A stretch of DNA of 64,000 nucleotides from an uncultured Elusimicrobiales bacterium (GCA_944324115.1 CALUVB010000001.1:1-64000), one strand, 5' to 3'. Positions 6,708 to 16,833 are shown, counted from the first letter of the stretch. Program-made: numbers and translations. Notes: generated from the sequence alone by a model not told the origin.

Positions 6708-9293
6708 ATGCAACCTATGAGCTCTCCTGCAGAACAAACACTTTTTTTAATTGACGCACATGGTTTTTTGCATCGCAATTATCATGCGTTACCCAAATTG
6801 TCCACTTCTTCCGGTCAGGAAGTGGGGGCTTTGTATGGATTTGTACGTTGGTTAATCAAACTGCTTAATGAAAAAAATCCTTCTTATGTGGCGGTATGCT
6901 TTGATTCTCCCGGCGGCTGCGCGCGGCGCAAACGATTGTTGCCCACTTATAAAGCCAACCGCAAGAAACCCGATGACGCTTTAGTCAGCCAATTACAATT
7001 GGCGCGGGATATGGTGCGGGATTTGGGGCTGAGCGTGGTGGCAAAGGAAGGTATAGAGGCAGACGACTTGATGGCTTTTCTGGCGCTGCGTGCCCAACAG
7101 CAACAAATACCCAGCGTGCTGGTAACTTCAGATAAAGATGTATATCAATTTTTAAGTGAATATATCTCTATTTGGCCTTCCGGCGGGAAAGACGGATTGA
7201 AAGGGCCGGAGGCTGCGGTGGAAAAATTTGGCGTAGAGAGGCAATTCTTACCGGATTATTTTGCCATTGTGGGTGATGCGTCGGACAATGTGCCCGGCGT
7301 GGCCGGTGTGGGGCCCAAAACCAGTGTGGAGTTAATCAAAACTTTTGGCCATCTGGAAGATATTTTGCGTGCGGCGCAGAACGATGACCCCCGCATGAAG
7401 CCCGCTTTGGCCAAGAAATTGCGAGATCAGCAGGAAAATGCCTTACTCTCTAAACAGCTGGTCGTGCTGGACCCGGAATTGGATATGCCTTTTACGTTGG
7501 AAGATTACCGCGTGCATACGCCGGATCCGGCCCGATTGGCAGAACTGTTTGAACGCTATGAATTTAAAAATTTATTAACGGCTTTCCCTTTTCAATCAAC
7601 CCCGACGCCGCCTCTTTTTAATTCAGCCGCCGCTTCCCTTTCATTTAAAGAAGTGCTGGACAAGGCCGCCCATGCCGCTGAAGTTTTCCTGTATAGCGAA
7701 GACGAGCAATTCCTCTTTTCCGTCTCCGCCCAGGAATATGCCCAGCTGCCTTTGGCGGATATTGAGCCGTGGGAACTAGACGCTTTGAAAAAAATTATCT
7801 TTGATGAGCGCGTGCTGAAGATTGGCTATGATTTGAAGTTTACGCTGCGTGAATTGGATATTGATTTGCAAGGACAGCCTATCCGTTGTTTTGACGGGAG
7901 ATTGGCCCGTTATGTATTAGATCCGTCAAGCGATTTAAGTCCGGCCGGTACTATTGCCCACTATTTTTCCGCATTGGCCAATCAAGAAGATTTATCGGAA
8001 CGCCTGGCCCTTTATACCCGCTATATCTTTCCGCTGCGCGGAAAATTGGAAGAAGAATTGAAAGCTAAAGGCATGTGGGAATTGTATCAAACGCTGGAGC
8101 TGCCTTTGATGGGCGTGCTGGCGGCTATGGAATTTACGGGTATGAAAGTGGACTGCGCCTGGCTGGAAGGCTTTAAGATTTTATTAGAGCAGGAAATGGA
8201 TTCTTTGCAAGCGCAAATAGACCAGACGGCGGGCGCTGCGGTAAATATTAATTCTACCCGTCAGCTGGGCCAGTTGCTTTTTGAACAGCTGCGTATTCCT
8301 CCGGTCAAAAAAACGAAAACAGGATACTCCACCGATGAAGAAGTGTTGGCGCAAATTGCGCCGCTTCATCCTGTAGCGCAGCAAATTTTGGATTATCGCG
8401 CCAATGCCAAGTTAAAAAGCACCTATGTAGATAATTTGCTTTTAATGGCAGATGAGCAGGACCGGGTACATTCTTATTTGGATCAGACGGGTACGGTTAC
8501 AGGGCGTCTTTCCAGTTCGGCTCCGAATTTGCAAAATATCCCTGTTCGCACCGATAAGGGGCGGCAGTTGCGCCGCGCCTTTGTGGCAGAAAAGGGGAAG
8601 CTTCTGTTAAGTGTGGACTATTCCCAAATTGATTTGCGCGTGCTGGCCCATGAGAGTAATGACCCCGTGTTGGTGCAGGCCTTTTTAGACGGGGGGGATA
8701 TTCATACGCAGACGGCAGCGCAGATTTTCGGCGTGATGCCGCTGATGGTTACGGAAGAAATGCGCTCTGGCGCTAAAGCTGTAAATTTTGGTATTATTTA
8801 CGGGCAGGGACCTATGGGCCTCTCCCAAGCGCTGAATATTTCCATGCGCCAAGCCAAAGAATACATAGATAATTACTTCCAGAATTTTCAAGGCGTGCGC
8901 CGTTGGATAGATGAGAATGTGGTGAAAGCGCGTCAAAACGGATTTGTAAAAACGATGTTCGGTCATGTGCGTTATTTGCCTGAATTTAATATGGGTGTGG
9001 GGAGCATGGCTTCTTTTGCCCAGCGTGCAGCCATTAATACAATAGTACAGGGCGGTTCGGCTGATATTATCAAAAAAGCGATGGTGGATATTTTTCATAG
9101 TCTGCGCGGCACGGATGTAAAAATGATTATGCAGGTGCATGACGAGTTGATTTTTGAAGTGCCTGAAAAAGAATTAGATACATATGTGGCTTCTATCAAA
9201 ACCCAAATGCAAAATGCCGTAAAATTGCGTGTGCCTTTAGTGGTCAGCGCCAAAGCAGGCCCCGATTGGTACGATTTGAAGAAAATATCTTGA
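6708..9293 (+). CDS. polA: DNA polymerase I
   Basis: 861 residues. Fills gaps and removes primers in replication and repair. An N-terminal 5'-3' exonuclease (~1-290; FLIDAHGFLHRNYHALP, YKANRKKPDD, GDASDNVPGVAGVGPKT) is followed by a 3'-5' exonuclease-like domain (~300-470) and the polymerase. Polymerase motif A is VDYSQIDLRVLAH (~636), motif B RSGAKAVNFGIIYG (~686) and motif C MQVHDELIFE (~808). In the proofreading-like domain the first acidic motif (DxE) is not evident, where FLYSEDEQ stands, so proofreading may be lost as in Taq-type enzymes. A second ATG nine bases in is a possible start. coaE follows six bases after the stop. Confidence 0.97.
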   Translation: MQPMSSPAEQTLFLIDAHGFLHRNYHALPKLSTSSGQEVGALYGFVRWLIKLLNEKNPSYVAVCFDSPGGCARRKRLLPTYKANRKKPDDALVSQLQLARDMVRDLGLSVVAKEGIEADDLMAFLALRAQQQQIPSVLVTSDKDVYQFLSEYISIWPSGGKDGLKGPEAAVEKFGVERQFLPDYFAIVGDASDNVPGVAGVGPKTSVELIKTFGHLEDILRAAQNDDPRMKPALAKKLRDQQENALLSKQLVVLDPELDMPFTLEDYRVHTPDPARLAELFERYEFKNLLTAFPFQSTPTPPLFNSAAASLSFKEVLDKAAHAAEVFLYSEDEQFLFSVSAQEYAQLPLADIEPWELDALKKIIFDERVLKIGYDLKFTLRELDIDLQGQPIRCFDGRLARYVLDPSSDLSPAGTIAHYFSALANQEDLSERLALYTRYIFPLRGKLEEELKAKGMWELYQTLELPLMGVLAAMEFTGMKVDCAWLEGFKILLEQEMDSLQAQIDQTAGAAVNINSTRQLGQLLFEQLRIPPVKKTKTGYSTDEEVLAQIAPLHPVAQQILDYRANAKLKSTYVDNLLLMADEQDRVHSYLDQTGTVTGRLSSSAPNLQNIPVRTDKGRQLRRAFVAEKGKLLLSVDYSQIDLRVLAHESNDPVLVQAFLDGGDIHTQTAAQIFGVMPLMVTEEMRSGAKAVNFGIIYGQGPMGLSQALNISMRQAKEYIDNYFQNFQGVRRWIDENVVKARQNGFVKTMFGHVRYLPEFNMGVGSMASFAQRAAINTIVQGGSADIIKKAMVDIFHSLRGTDVKMIMQVHDELIFEVPEKELDTYVASIKTQMQNAVKLRVPLVVSAKAGPDWYDLKKIS

Positions 9294-9299
9294 TCTCTC

Positions 9300-9887
9300 A
9301 TGAATTTTAAAACCCGCAATCATCTGGTCTTGGGCCTTACCGGCGGTATATTATGCGGCAAGAGTACAGCACTGCAAGCATTTTCCCGTTGCGGCGCGTT
9401 TACCCTTTCTTGTGATGAATTAGTGCGGGAAATTGCTGCCCGCCCGATTGTCAAACGGCAACTAGAAGCTTTGTTCGGTACAACCGACAAAACGGCAATT
9501 GCGCGTCTTGTGTTTGTCTCAGTACAGGCGCGGAAGAAATTGGAAGCGTTGCTGCATCCGCTGGTTGCGCGGGAAATTAAAAAGTGTTTGCACCAAGACC
9601 GTACCGCGCTGCGTGTGGTGGAAGTGCCGCTGTTGTTTGAAGCTGGCTGGCAAAACGCTTTTGACTGGACCATATGCGTGGCCGCTCCGCAGGCGGCGCT
9701 GAGCCGGCGCTTGGCGGCGCGCGGTATGACGAAAAATGATTTTTTAAGAAGAAGCCGGGCGCAGTGTGGCTTGCAGGAAAAAGCCTCCCGGGCCGATATA
9801 TGTGTGTTAAATGATACGACGCCCCAGGCCTTGCAGGACAAAATACGTCAGCTGTGTCGTGCTTTTACTATTTACCAATCCAAATAA
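9300..9887 (+). CDS. coaE: Dephospho-CoA kinase
   Basis: 195 residues. Last step of CoA synthesis: phosphorylates the 3'-OH of dephospho-CoA. The P-loop reads GLTGGILCGKST (residues 12-23). DELVRE, LHPLV and VEVPLLFEAGW are the CoA-domain landmarks, and the lid Arg pattern lies in SRRLAARGMTKNDFLRRSRAQ. polA-coaE-rho is a compact run (gaps of 6 and 9 bp), probably one operon. No own Shine-Dalgarno is obvious, so translation may depend on coupling to polA. Confidence 0.95.
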   Translation: MNFKTRNHLVLGLTGGILCGKSTALQAFSRCGAFTLSCDELVREIAARPIVKRQLEALFGTTDKTAIARLVFVSVQARKKLEALLHPLVAREIKKCLHQDRTALRVVEVPLLFEAGWQNAFDWTICVAAPQAALSRRLAARGMTKNDFLRRSRAQCGLQEKASRADICVLNDTTPQALQDKIRQLCRAFTIYQSK

Positions 9888-9896
9888 GGAGTCAGC

Positions 9897-11369
9897 ATGT
9901 CAGACAATATCCAGCAGGAAAAACCTGCCAAAGCTCCGGCTGTTAAAGTCGGTGCCAAAACCGAAAACAAAACTTCTGTGATGGAGCGCAAAAGCTCTTG
10001 CGGGGCTAAACCTGTTGCCGCACCGCAGCGGCGGGTTATGCAAAAAACGGGGAATGCTTCTGCCCCCTACGCGCCGCAGCCGGTACATCGGCAGCCTAAC
10101 GGCGCCAAACCGATGGACGCGCGGGAACTTAACAAACTGAGCGTTGATGAATTGACAAAGCTGGCCCTTAATTACAATATAGAGGACATTTCCGGTCTGC
10201 GCAAATCTGCGCTAATTGGGAAAATTGTGGCTATACAAGCCAAACAGAATGGTTCTGTATATGGCGGAGGCGTATTGGAAATACTGCCCGATGGGTTTGG
10301 TTTTTTGCGTTCGGAAGAAAACAATTATTTGGCCGGTCCGGAAGATATTTATGTGTCTCCTTCCCAGATCAAGCGCTTCGGCTTGCGTAAGGGCGATACG
10401 ATTGAAGGATTAATCCGCCCGCCTAAAGAAGGGGAGCGTTTCTTTGCCATGCTGCAGGTGCAAAAAGTAAACGGGTTGGAATCTGCCAACGTCTATAACC
10501 GCCCGTTGTTTGAAAATCTGACTCCGCTGCACCCCAATGAACGTTTTACGTTGGAAATGGATAAAAATTCGTTGACGCAGCGTGTTATAGATTTGATGTC
10601 TCCTATCGGCAAAGGACAGCGTGCTTTGATTGTGGCTGCTCCTAAAACAGGCAAAACGATGATTATGCAAGCGATTGCGCATTCGTTGGCTGCCAATCAT
10701 AAAGATGTTGTGTTGATGGTGCTGCTTATTGATGAGCGCCCGGAAGAAGTGACCGATATGGCCCGCAGCGTCAAAGGGGAAGTGATTGCTTCAACGTTTG
10801 ATGAGCCGGCGGAGCGCCATGTTCAAGTGGCCGAAATGGTGCTGGAAAAAGCCAAACGCTTGGCGGAAATGGGCAAAGATGTCGTGATTTTGCTTGATTC
10901 TATTACCCGCTTGGCCCGCGCTTATAACACGGTGGCCCCCTCTTCGGGCCGCGTGCTGACCGGCGGGTTGGAGGCCACCTCTCTGCAGAAGCCCAAACGC
11001 TTTTTGGGCGCGGCGCGCAATATTGAAGAAGGCGGTTCTTTAACCATTATCGCCAGCGCCTTGGTGGAAACGGGCAGCCGCATGGACGAGGTTATCTTTG
11101 AGGAATTCAAAGGTACCGGCAACAGCGAAATCTGTCTGGACCGCAAACTTTCCGAGCGGCGCATTTTCCCGGCGGTGGATATTAACCGCAGCTCTACCCG
11201 TAAAGAAAACTTGCTTTTAACGGAAGATGAACTCAATAAAACGTGGATTATCCGCAAAGTGCTGGCTCCGCTGAGCAGTGTAGACGCTATGACGCTTTTG
11301 CTGGATAAACTTTCTTCCACCAAGTCCAATAAAGACTTTTTGAAACAAATGGAAGTTAACGCTTTTTAG
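9897..11369 (+). CDS. rho: Transcription termination factor Rho
   Basis: 490 residues, longer than the ~420 of E. coli because of an N-terminal extension (~1-75) rich in Lys, Pro, Ala and Gln. It then shows a Rho_N segment ([20 protein letters not shown]), the RNA-binding cold-shock domain ([15 protein letters not shown]), Walker A (APKTGKTM, ~248-255), Walker B ([10 protein letters not shown]) and the Q/R-loop region ([20 protein letters not shown]). Hexameric RNA helicase that ends transcription at unstructured RNAs. AAGGAG precedes the ATG. An intrinsic terminator follows. Confidence 0.97.
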   Translation: MSDNIQQEKPAKAPAVKVGAKTENKTSVMERKSSCGAKPVAAPQRRVMQKTGNASAPYAPQPVHRQPNGAKPMDARELNKLSVDELTKLALNYNIEDISGLRKSALIGKIVAIQAKQNGSVYGGGVLEILPDGFGFLRSEENNYLAGPEDIYVSPSQIKRFGLRKGDTIEGLIRPPKEGERFFAMLQVQKVNGLESANVYNRPLFENLTPLHPNERFTLEMDKNSLTQRVIDLMSPIGKGQRALIVAAPKTGKTMIMQAIAHSLAANHKDVVLMVLLIDERPEEVTDMARSVKGEVIASTFDEPAERHVQVAEMVLEKAKRLAEMGKDVVILLDSITRLARAYNTVAPSSGRVLTGGLEATSLQKPKRFLGAARNIEEGGSLTIIASALVETGSRMDEVIFEEFKGTGNSEICLDRKLSERRIFPAVDINRSSTRKENLLLTEDELNKTWIIRKVLAPLSSVDAMTLLLDKLSSTKSNKDFLKQMEVNAF

Positions 11370-11376
11370 GCGTAAA

Positions 11377-11420
11377 ACGGGGGCGGAGGCCCTTTTTGCT
11401 TGGCTTGCCCCCGTATTTTA
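11377..11420 (+). terminator. Terminator after rho
   Basis: Outer stem ACGGGGGC (11377-11384)/GCCCCCGT (11407-11414), with an inner AGGCC/GGCTT stem, followed by ATTTTA. Confidence 0.7.
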
Positions 11421-11429
11421 TGGTAAAAT
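11400..11429 (+). promoter_or_regulatory. Promoter of rpmE
   Basis: TTGGCT (11400-11405), 18 bp, extended -10 TGG-TAAAAT (11424-11429). It overlaps the 3' arm of the rho terminator and would give a ~40-nt leader. Confidence 0.5.
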
Positions 11430-11476
11430 AATCAAGAAGGCGTTTCTGCCCTGAACCATTTTTAGAGGAAACAAAA

Positions 11477-11845
11477 ATGAAAGAGAAAATACATCCGAAA
11501 TATGACTTTGTGGAAGCGGTCTGCGCTTGCGGTAATAAATTTATGACCCGCTCCACTGCCAAAACTTTAAAATTAGACATTTGCGCGGCCTGCCATCCGT
11601 TCTTTACCGGCAAACAAAAATTGCTGGATACGGAAGGAAGAGTGGAAAAATTCAACAAACGCTTTGCTTCCACTTCCGGCAAAACCGTAACCCGCAAACC
11701 GAAAACCGAAGTAAAAGCTAAAGCTAAATTGGCCAATAAAGCTGTTTTGAAAAAAGCCGCTTCCGCCAAGAAAGCTCCTAAAGCGGTTGCTCCGGCTAAA
11801 AAAGCGGCCAAAACGGAAGCTAAATCCGAAAAAGCTGCAAAATAG
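11477..11845 (+). CDS. rpmE: 50S ribosomal protein L31, with long Lys/Ala tail
   Basis: 122 residues, where L31 is usually 65-85. The first ~70 are canonical: [20 protein letters not shown] and [29 protein letters not shown]. The four Cys (C16, C18 and the C36-x2-C39 pair) make this the zinc-binding type. The remaining ~50 residues are almost only Lys, Ala, Pro, Val and Thr ([18 protein letters not shown]), histone-H1-like, and probably bind rRNA non-specifically or are disordered. AGAGGAAAC lies before the ATG. Own promoter and terminator. Confidence 0.93.
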   Translation: MKEKIHPKYDFVEAVCACGNKFMTRSTAKTLKLDICAACHPFFTGKQKLLDTEGRVEKFNKRFASTSGKTVTRKPKTEVKAKAKLANKAVLKKAASAKKAPKAVAPAKKAAKTEAKSEKAAK

Positions 11846-11861
11846 CGACGCTTTTTAAGAA

Positions 11862-11894
11862 AACAGACTCTCGTTAGCGGGGGTCTGTTTTTTT
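11862..11894 (+). terminator. Terminator after rpmE
   Basis: 9-bp stem AACAGACTC/GGGTCTGTT followed by seven T. Confidence 0.85.
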
Positions 11895-11926
11895 ATTATC
11901 CGCCCTATGCGGGCAAGGAACAACCT

Positions 11927-12985
11927 ATGGATACCGCCAAATATATAGAAGAATACCAAGCATTGGAAAAAGAATTAATGAGTGGCTCATTGTCGGCCCA
12001 GGAACTGATGGAAAAATCCAAGAGGCATGCTTTTTTAAAGCCGATTATTGAGAAAGAAAACGAAATCAATTCCGTTTTAAAAGCCATAGAAGGAGACCGG
12101 GCTATTATTAAAGACGGCGCCGACAAGGAAATGGCCGCCTTAGCTGCAGAAGAACTTGCTGAGCTGGAGGCGCGCCTGCCGCAGCTGCAGCAGGATTTGC
12201 GCGTGTTGGTTATCCCGCCCGATCCCAATGATTCCAAAAGTATTTATCTGGAAATCCGCCCCGGCGCCGGCGGAGAGGAGTCGGCACTGTTTGCCGCCGA
12301 ACTGCTGCGCGTATATCAGCATTTTGCCGATGCAAGAGGCTGGAAAACGGAACTGTTGGAATATACTCCTACGGGGCTCAAAGGCTGCAAATATGTCAGC
12401 ATGTTTATTAAAGGGGAAGGGGCGTATTCTTGGTTGCGTGATGAAGCCGGCACCCACCGCGTACAGCGCGTGCCCGATACCGAAACCTCCGGCCGTGTGC
12501 ATACCTCCACAGTGACAGTGGCTATTATGCCGGAAGCGGAGGATATTGACATTGAAATCAAGCCGGAAGATTTGGAATTGGAAACCTGCCGCAGCGGCGG
12601 AGCCGGCGGACAGAACGTAAACAAAGTGGAGACCGCCGTGCGCATTATTCATAAACCTACCGGCGTGGTGGTATCTTGCCGTGAGGAACGCAGCCAAGGC
12701 AAAAACCGCGAAAAAGCCATGGCCATGCTGAAAGCCAAACTCTATCAGATAGAAGAGGAAAAAAGGAATAAAGAAATTTATGATGCGCGCAAAAGCCAAG
12801 TGGGCACCGGAGACCGCAGCGAGAAAATACGCACCTATAATTTCCCGCAGAGCCGCGTTACCGACCACCGTACCGGAAACAGCTATCATAATTTGACGGA
12901 AATTATGCAGGGTAACATTGACGAAATTTTGGAAGATTTGCGCAAATTGCGTCTGGAAGAAAAATTGAAAAATTTACAGCTGTAA
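11927..12985 (+). CDS. prfA: Peptide chain release factor 1
   Basis: 352 residues. Recognises UAA and UAG and triggers peptide release. The GGQ loop ([17 protein letters not shown]) has GGQ at ~226-228. The anticodon-like tripeptide is PDT at ~183 within [15 protein letters not shown]. coli RF1 has PAT at this place and RF2 has SPF, so this is RF1 with an unusual middle residue. An AAGGAAC Shine-Dalgarno is present. prmC, encoding the methylase of the GGQ glutamine, follows 220 bp later, a classical pairing. Confidence 0.96.
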   Translation: MDTAKYIEEYQALEKELMSGSLSAQELMEKSKRHAFLKPIIEKENEINSVLKAIEGDRAIIKDGADKEMAALAAEELAELEARLPQLQQDLRVLVIPPDPNDSKSIYLEIRPGAGGEESALFAAELLRVYQHFADARGWKTELLEYTPTGLKGCKYVSMFIKGEGAYSWLRDEAGTHRVQRVPDTETSGRVHTSTVTVAIMPEAEDIDIEIKPEDLELETCRSGGAGGQNVNKVETAVRIIHKPTGVVVSCREERSQGKNREKAMAMLKAKLYQIEEEKRNKEIYDARKSQVGTGDRSEKIRTYNFPQSRVTDHRTGNSYHNLTEIMQGNIDEILEDLRKLRLEEKLKNLQL

Positions 12986-13205
12986 TTAAGGTACAATGAG
13001 AATGATGACATCTTGTTGGCTTTGACGGGGAAATGAAGCAGCTGATTAGGCGCCGGGTATTTGGCAGTGCGATTTTTGCCGTGGAAATGATTTTTTAAGA
13101 CAAGGGATTAGGCATGGAATAAACCTAGAAGCAGCCCGCGCCGGCCTTTGTTAAAGTGCGCCCAAACAGCCGTTTTTCCCAAACTTTCATGTCTCAGCAG
13201 AATAT
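12986..13205 (+). other. Spacer between prfA and prmC, no gene seen
   Basis: 220 bp without a convincing gene, hairpin or promoter. A short open stretch around 13010-13098 has no start signal and no recognisable product. Confidence 0.5.
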
Positions 13206-14066
13206 ATGAATAAAAAAACAGCCCAACTCTCTTCCCGAATGGATTTATTAAAACAGGCAGAAAAGGAACTGACCCAGGCGGCTACGCCTCAGCCGCGTGC
13301 GGAAGCGGAGTTTTTGTTGGCTGCCGCCTTGGGGCTGACGCGTACGCGTATGTTGGCTTTTGGGAGTGATATGGTCGGAGCGGAAGAACAGGCGCGTTTT
13401 TGGTCCTTTATTGAGCAGAAAAAACAAGGCAGGCCGGTGGCGTATATTACCGGAGAAACAGATTTTTGCGGTTTAACCTTACATTGCGATGAGCGGGCCC
13501 TTACTCCGCGTCCGGAGACGGAAGAATTGGTGCAATCTGCCAGCCGTCTTTTTGAGCGGGGGGCAAACCCGGATATATTGGATTTGTGCACGGGTACAGG
13601 CTGTATTGCGCTGGCGCTGGCGGCGCGTTTTCCATGCGGAAAGGTGACCGCCGTGGATATTTCTGCACAAGCTTTGGCGTTGGCGGCAGAAAACGCCCGG
13701 CTGACTAAGCTGCAGGAGCGCGTGCAATTTCTGCAAAGTGATTTGTTTGAAAATGTACAGGGTACGTTTGATTTGATTATTTCCAACCCGCCCTATATCC
13801 CTACCGGGCAGTTGTCTGCGCTGGCGCCGGAAGTGCAGCGGGAGCCTTGTTTGGCCCTAGACGGGGGAGATGACGGATTGTCCTTAATACGCCGTATTGT
13901 CAGCTTGGCGCCGGATTATTTAAACCCGCGGGGAACATTGGCTATGGAGATTGGAGCGGAAGAAGCTTCAGCCGTGTGTGCCTTGTTTGATTCGGCGCGC
14001 TGGGAAGGCGGTGTAAAAAAAGATTTTTCAGGGATAGATCGTTTTGTTTTTGCCCGGTTGAAATAA
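13206..14066 (+). CDS. prmC: Release factor glutamine N5-methyltransferase
   Basis: 286 residues. Methylates the Gln of the GGQ motif in RF1/RF2 using S-adenosylmethionine. The N-terminal helical domain carries PRAEAEFLLAAALG and the PVAYITGETDFCGL motif. The Rossmann domain has SAM motif I DLCTGTGCIALALA (~124) and the catalytic NPPY (~193). An internal ATG at 13239 (MDLLKQAEKEL) is an alternative start closer to the family N-terminus, and no strong Shine-Dalgarno decides between them. Lies just after prfA. Confidence 0.95.
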   Translation: MNKKTAQLSSRMDLLKQAEKELTQAATPQPRAEAEFLLAAALGLTRTRMLAFGSDMVGAEEQARFWSFIEQKKQGRPVAYITGETDFCGLTLHCDERALTPRPETEELVQSASRLFERGANPDILDLCTGTGCIALALAARFPCGKVTAVDISAQALALAAENARLTKLQERVQFLQSDLFENVQGTFDLIISNPPYIPTGQLSALAPEVQREPCLALDGGDDGLSLIRRIVSLAPDYLNPRGTLAMEIGAEEASAVCALFDSARWEGGVKKDFSGIDRFVFARLK

Positions 14067-14126
14067 TACGATTCAAAGAACGGACAGAAGCGCCATTTTA
14101 TTATATGGATAAAAAAAGGAGTTTTT

Positions 14127-15398
14127 ATGGATAGATTTTTGGTGGAAGGCGGAAAAAGATTGCAAGGCACGGTTACAATCAGCGGTTCTAAAAATGCCTG
14201 TTTGCCTATTTTGGTGGCTTCTTTATTAACTGACGAACCTTTTGTCTTGCACCGGGTGCCCAATTTGCGCGATGTGCGTACTACACTCAAAATTCTAACC
14301 GCTTTGGGCAAGAAAGCGCTTTACCAAGACGGCACGGTAACCATTACCGCCGACGGACAGCTCAAGAATGTGCTGCCATATGAATTGGTCAAACAAATGC
14401 GTGCCAGTTTTTGGGTGGCGGGGCCGTTGTTGGCGCGTTTTAAAGAGGCGGTTATTCCGCTGCCTGGCGGTTGTGCTTTAGGAGCCCGCCCGGTGGATAT
14501 TCATTTAAAGGGATTTGAACGTTTGGGGGCTTCTTGCACTACGGAGCGAGGCAATGTGATTTTGTGTGCCCAATCTTTGCAGCCTGCCAAGATTACCCTG
14601 CGCTTTCCCAGTGTAGGAGCTACGCAGAATTTAATGATGTGCGCAGCACTGATACCTGGGGAAACGATTTTGGAAAATGTAGCTAAAGAGCCGGAAATTG
14701 ATGATGTGGCGGCAGTGCTTAATCGCATGGGAGCTGAAGTGTTTAGCGATGAAAAGGGCTGCTTGGTGGTGCGCGGCAAACAACGTTTGGAGGGGGTGGA
14801 ACATACGGTGGTGGCGGACCGTATAGAAAGCGGCAGTTATATGATTGCCGCCGCAGCCACGCGCGGTGATGTGCGGGTAAGCGGCTGTGTGCCGGAGCAT
14901 AATTCTATTTTGCTTGAATATTTGCAGGAGGCGGGGGTTCCGTTAGAGATAGGGCCCGATTATGTGCATGTAAAGCCCTATGAGGCCCCGCTTAAACCTA
15001 TTCGTATGAAAACCGCTCCTTATCCCGGTTTTGCTACTGATTTGCAGGCCCCCTGGATGACGTTGATGGCGCTGGCTGAGGGGGCGAGCGAAATAGATGA
15101 AGATATTTTTGAAAATCGTTTTATGCATGCGCCGGAATTGGTGCGTATGGGGGCGGATATTGTGACGGAAAAAAGTATTGCCCGCGTAAACGGTGTGCGC
15201 CAGTTGTCCGGCGCACATGTAATGGCTTCTGATTTGCGCGGAGGATTTGCGCTGCTTATAGCTGGTTTATGTGCCCAAGGAATTACGGAAATAGAACGTG
15301 TGTATCATATTGACCGCGGCTATGAAAACCCGGAAGGGAAATTGAACGCTTTGGGCGCCAAGGTGACACGCTATAACCCCGATAAAGACGATTTTTGA
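14127..15398 (+). CDS. murA: UDP-N-acetylglucosamine 1-carboxyvinyltransferase
   Basis: 423 residues, typical length. First committed step of peptidoglycan synthesis: transfers enolpyruvate from PEP to UDP-GlcNAc. SGSKNACLPIL (with the catalytic Lys), RASFWVAGPLLARF, and PGGCALGARPVDIH with the active-site Cys at ~116, the fosfomycin target, are all present, so fosfomycin sensitivity would be expected from this residue alone. An AAGGAG Shine-Dalgarno lies upstream. folC starts at TGATG overlapping its stop. Confidence 0.97.
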   Translation: MDRFLVEGGKRLQGTVTISGSKNACLPILVASLLTDEPFVLHRVPNLRDVRTTLKILTALGKKALYQDGTVTITADGQLKNVLPYELVKQMRASFWVAGPLLARFKEAVIPLPGGCALGARPVDIHLKGFERLGASCTTERGNVILCAQSLQPAKITLRFPSVGATQNLMMCAALIPGETILENVAKEPEIDDVAAVLNRMGAEVFSDEKGCLVVRGKQRLEGVEHTVVADRIESGSYMIAAAATRGDVRVSGCVPEHNSILLEYLQEAGVPLEIGPDYVHVKPYEAPLKPIRMKTAPYPGFATDLQAPWMTLMALAEGASEIDEDIFENRFMHAPELVRMGADIVTEKSIARVNGVRQLSGAHVMASDLRGGFALLIAGLCAQGITEIERVYHIDRGYENPEGKLNALGAKVTRYNPDKDDF

Positions 15399-16801
15399 TG
15401 ATGTGTGCGCGCTCTCAAGCGGCGCTTAGTATGAAATTCAGTTTATTTTTTAAACAGTTGCAGCAACGCAGCGGACCTGGATTTGGCGCCGGAAAGGCAG
15501 GTTTTGCCCGGCTTATGGAACGCTTGGGCAATCCGCAGAATCAATACCGTATTATTCATGTAGCCGGCACGAACGGAAAGGGCAGCGTATGTTATTTGTG
15601 TGCGGCTTCTTTGCAAAAGGCCGGCTGGCGGAGCGGCTTGTTTGTATCTCCTCATTTGTTTTTTCTCCAAGAACGTATCCAAATTAATGGAAAACCTATT
15701 TCTGCCCAAATGCTGGTTCAGTTGTGCCAGGAAGTTGTGGCCCAGGAACAAGAGCCGCTCAATTTTTTTGAGATTATCACAGCCGTCGCTTTGCTTTATT
15801 TTGCCCGTGAACAAGTGCAGTATGCGGTGCTGGAAACGGGTTTAGGCGGGAGAAAGGACCCTACGAATATTGTAAAGCCGCAGGTATGCGTCATCACTTC
15901 CATCGGATTGGACCATTGTGCCGTTTTGGGTGGTACGCTGAAGAAAATCGCCCATGAAAAAGCCGGCATTATTAAACCGGGCGTACCCGTTTTTTGTCCG
16001 CCGCTGCCGGCGTCGGCATGGGCGGAAATTCGCCGCCGGTCGGATACGGCGGGAGCACGGCTTAGGCAAGTCAAAACCGGCAGTCCGTTTAAGCTGCAAA
16101 AAATAGATTGGGGCCATGGGCGTTTGCTGTTGCAAAAAGGAAAAGAGCGGTGGCCTTTGGCAATTTTGGGCGAAAAACAAATTTCCAACGCCTGTTTGGT
16201 GTATCAAGTGTGCCGCTTTTTGGGCGTGCCGGAAAGTGCGCTCAAGAAAGCCTTTGCTCATATAAACGTTCCTTGCCGTTTTGAAGTGATGCGTCTCGGA
16301 AAGAAAACGTTTATTTTTGACGGAGCGCATAATCCGCAGGCGGTAACTGCGTTTACCTCGTTTTTTAAACGCAGCCCCTGGAGCCAGAACGCCGCATTGG
16401 TGTGCGGATTTATGAAAGACAAAGATTATCCGCAAATGATAAAGACGCTGGCTGCTTATTTTGCGGCCCTGTATATAACTACTCCCGGCGGAGTGCGCGC
16501 CGTGCCGGTGGGCGATTTGGCGGCAGCTTTATCCAACGAAAAAGGCCTGCAGCGCCGGCGAAGCGGTTTAAACCGGGCTAAAGCGGTTGCGGCAAAGACC
16601 GCCAAAAACGAAGTTTTAGATTGCCAAAAGGCCGTATTGCCTGCCGGCGGCGGGCCTTTTGTTTTTTCTTTCTCTTCTGCGGAGAAAGCTTTTCGTGCGG
16701 CGGCAGCCGCTTATGATACGGTGGCGGTGTGCGGCTCTTTTTATTTGGCGGGCAGACTCCGCGCGCGTAAGGGATTGACAGCGTTCTCTGATTGTGATTA
16801 A
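15398..16801 (+). CDS. folC: Folylpolyglutamate synthase / dihydrofolate synthase
   Basis: About 467 residues. Mur-ligase-family enzyme adding glutamate to folates, and possibly to dihydropteroate. IHVAGTNGKGSVCYLCA is the ATP loop. VLETGLGGRKDPTNIV, TSIGLDHCAVLGGTLKKIA and FIFDGAHNPQAV are FolC hallmarks. The start overlaps the murA stop (TGATG), arguing for translational coupling; an ATG at 15431 (MKFSLFFKQLQQ) is an alternative. A segment at ~385-415 (RRRSGLNRAKAVAAK) looks like a local insertion relative to the family. Confidence 0.93.
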   Translation: MMCARSQAALSMKFSLFFKQLQQRSGPGFGAGKAGFARLMERLGNPQNQYRIIHVAGTNGKGSVCYLCAASLQKAGWRSGLFVSPHLFFLQERIQINGKPISAQMLVQLCQEVVAQEQEPLNFFEIITAVALLYFAREQVQYAVLETGLGGRKDPTNIVKPQVCVITSIGLDHCAVLGGTLKKIAHEKAGIIKPGVPVFCPPLPASAWAEIRRRSDTAGARLRQVKTGSPFKLQKIDWGHGRLLLQKGKERWPLAILGEKQISNACLVYQVCRFLGVPESALKKAFAHINVPCRFEVMRLGKKTFIFDGAHNPQAVTAFTSFFKRSPWSQNAALVCGFMKDKDYPQMIKTLAAYFAALYITTPGGVRAVPVGDLAAALSNEKGLQRRRSGLNRAKAVAAKTAKNEVLDCQKAVLPAGGGPFVFSFSSAEKAFRAAAAAYDTVAVCGSFYLAGRLRARKGLTAFSDCD

Positions 16802-16833
16802 ATTAGATATATTACTTTTTCGGCGGGGCAGCT

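Noticed and set aside
12140-12889. 249-codon minus-strand ORF opposite prfA
   Set aside because: Antisense shadow of a well-supported gene, with low-complexity His/Phe-rich translation.
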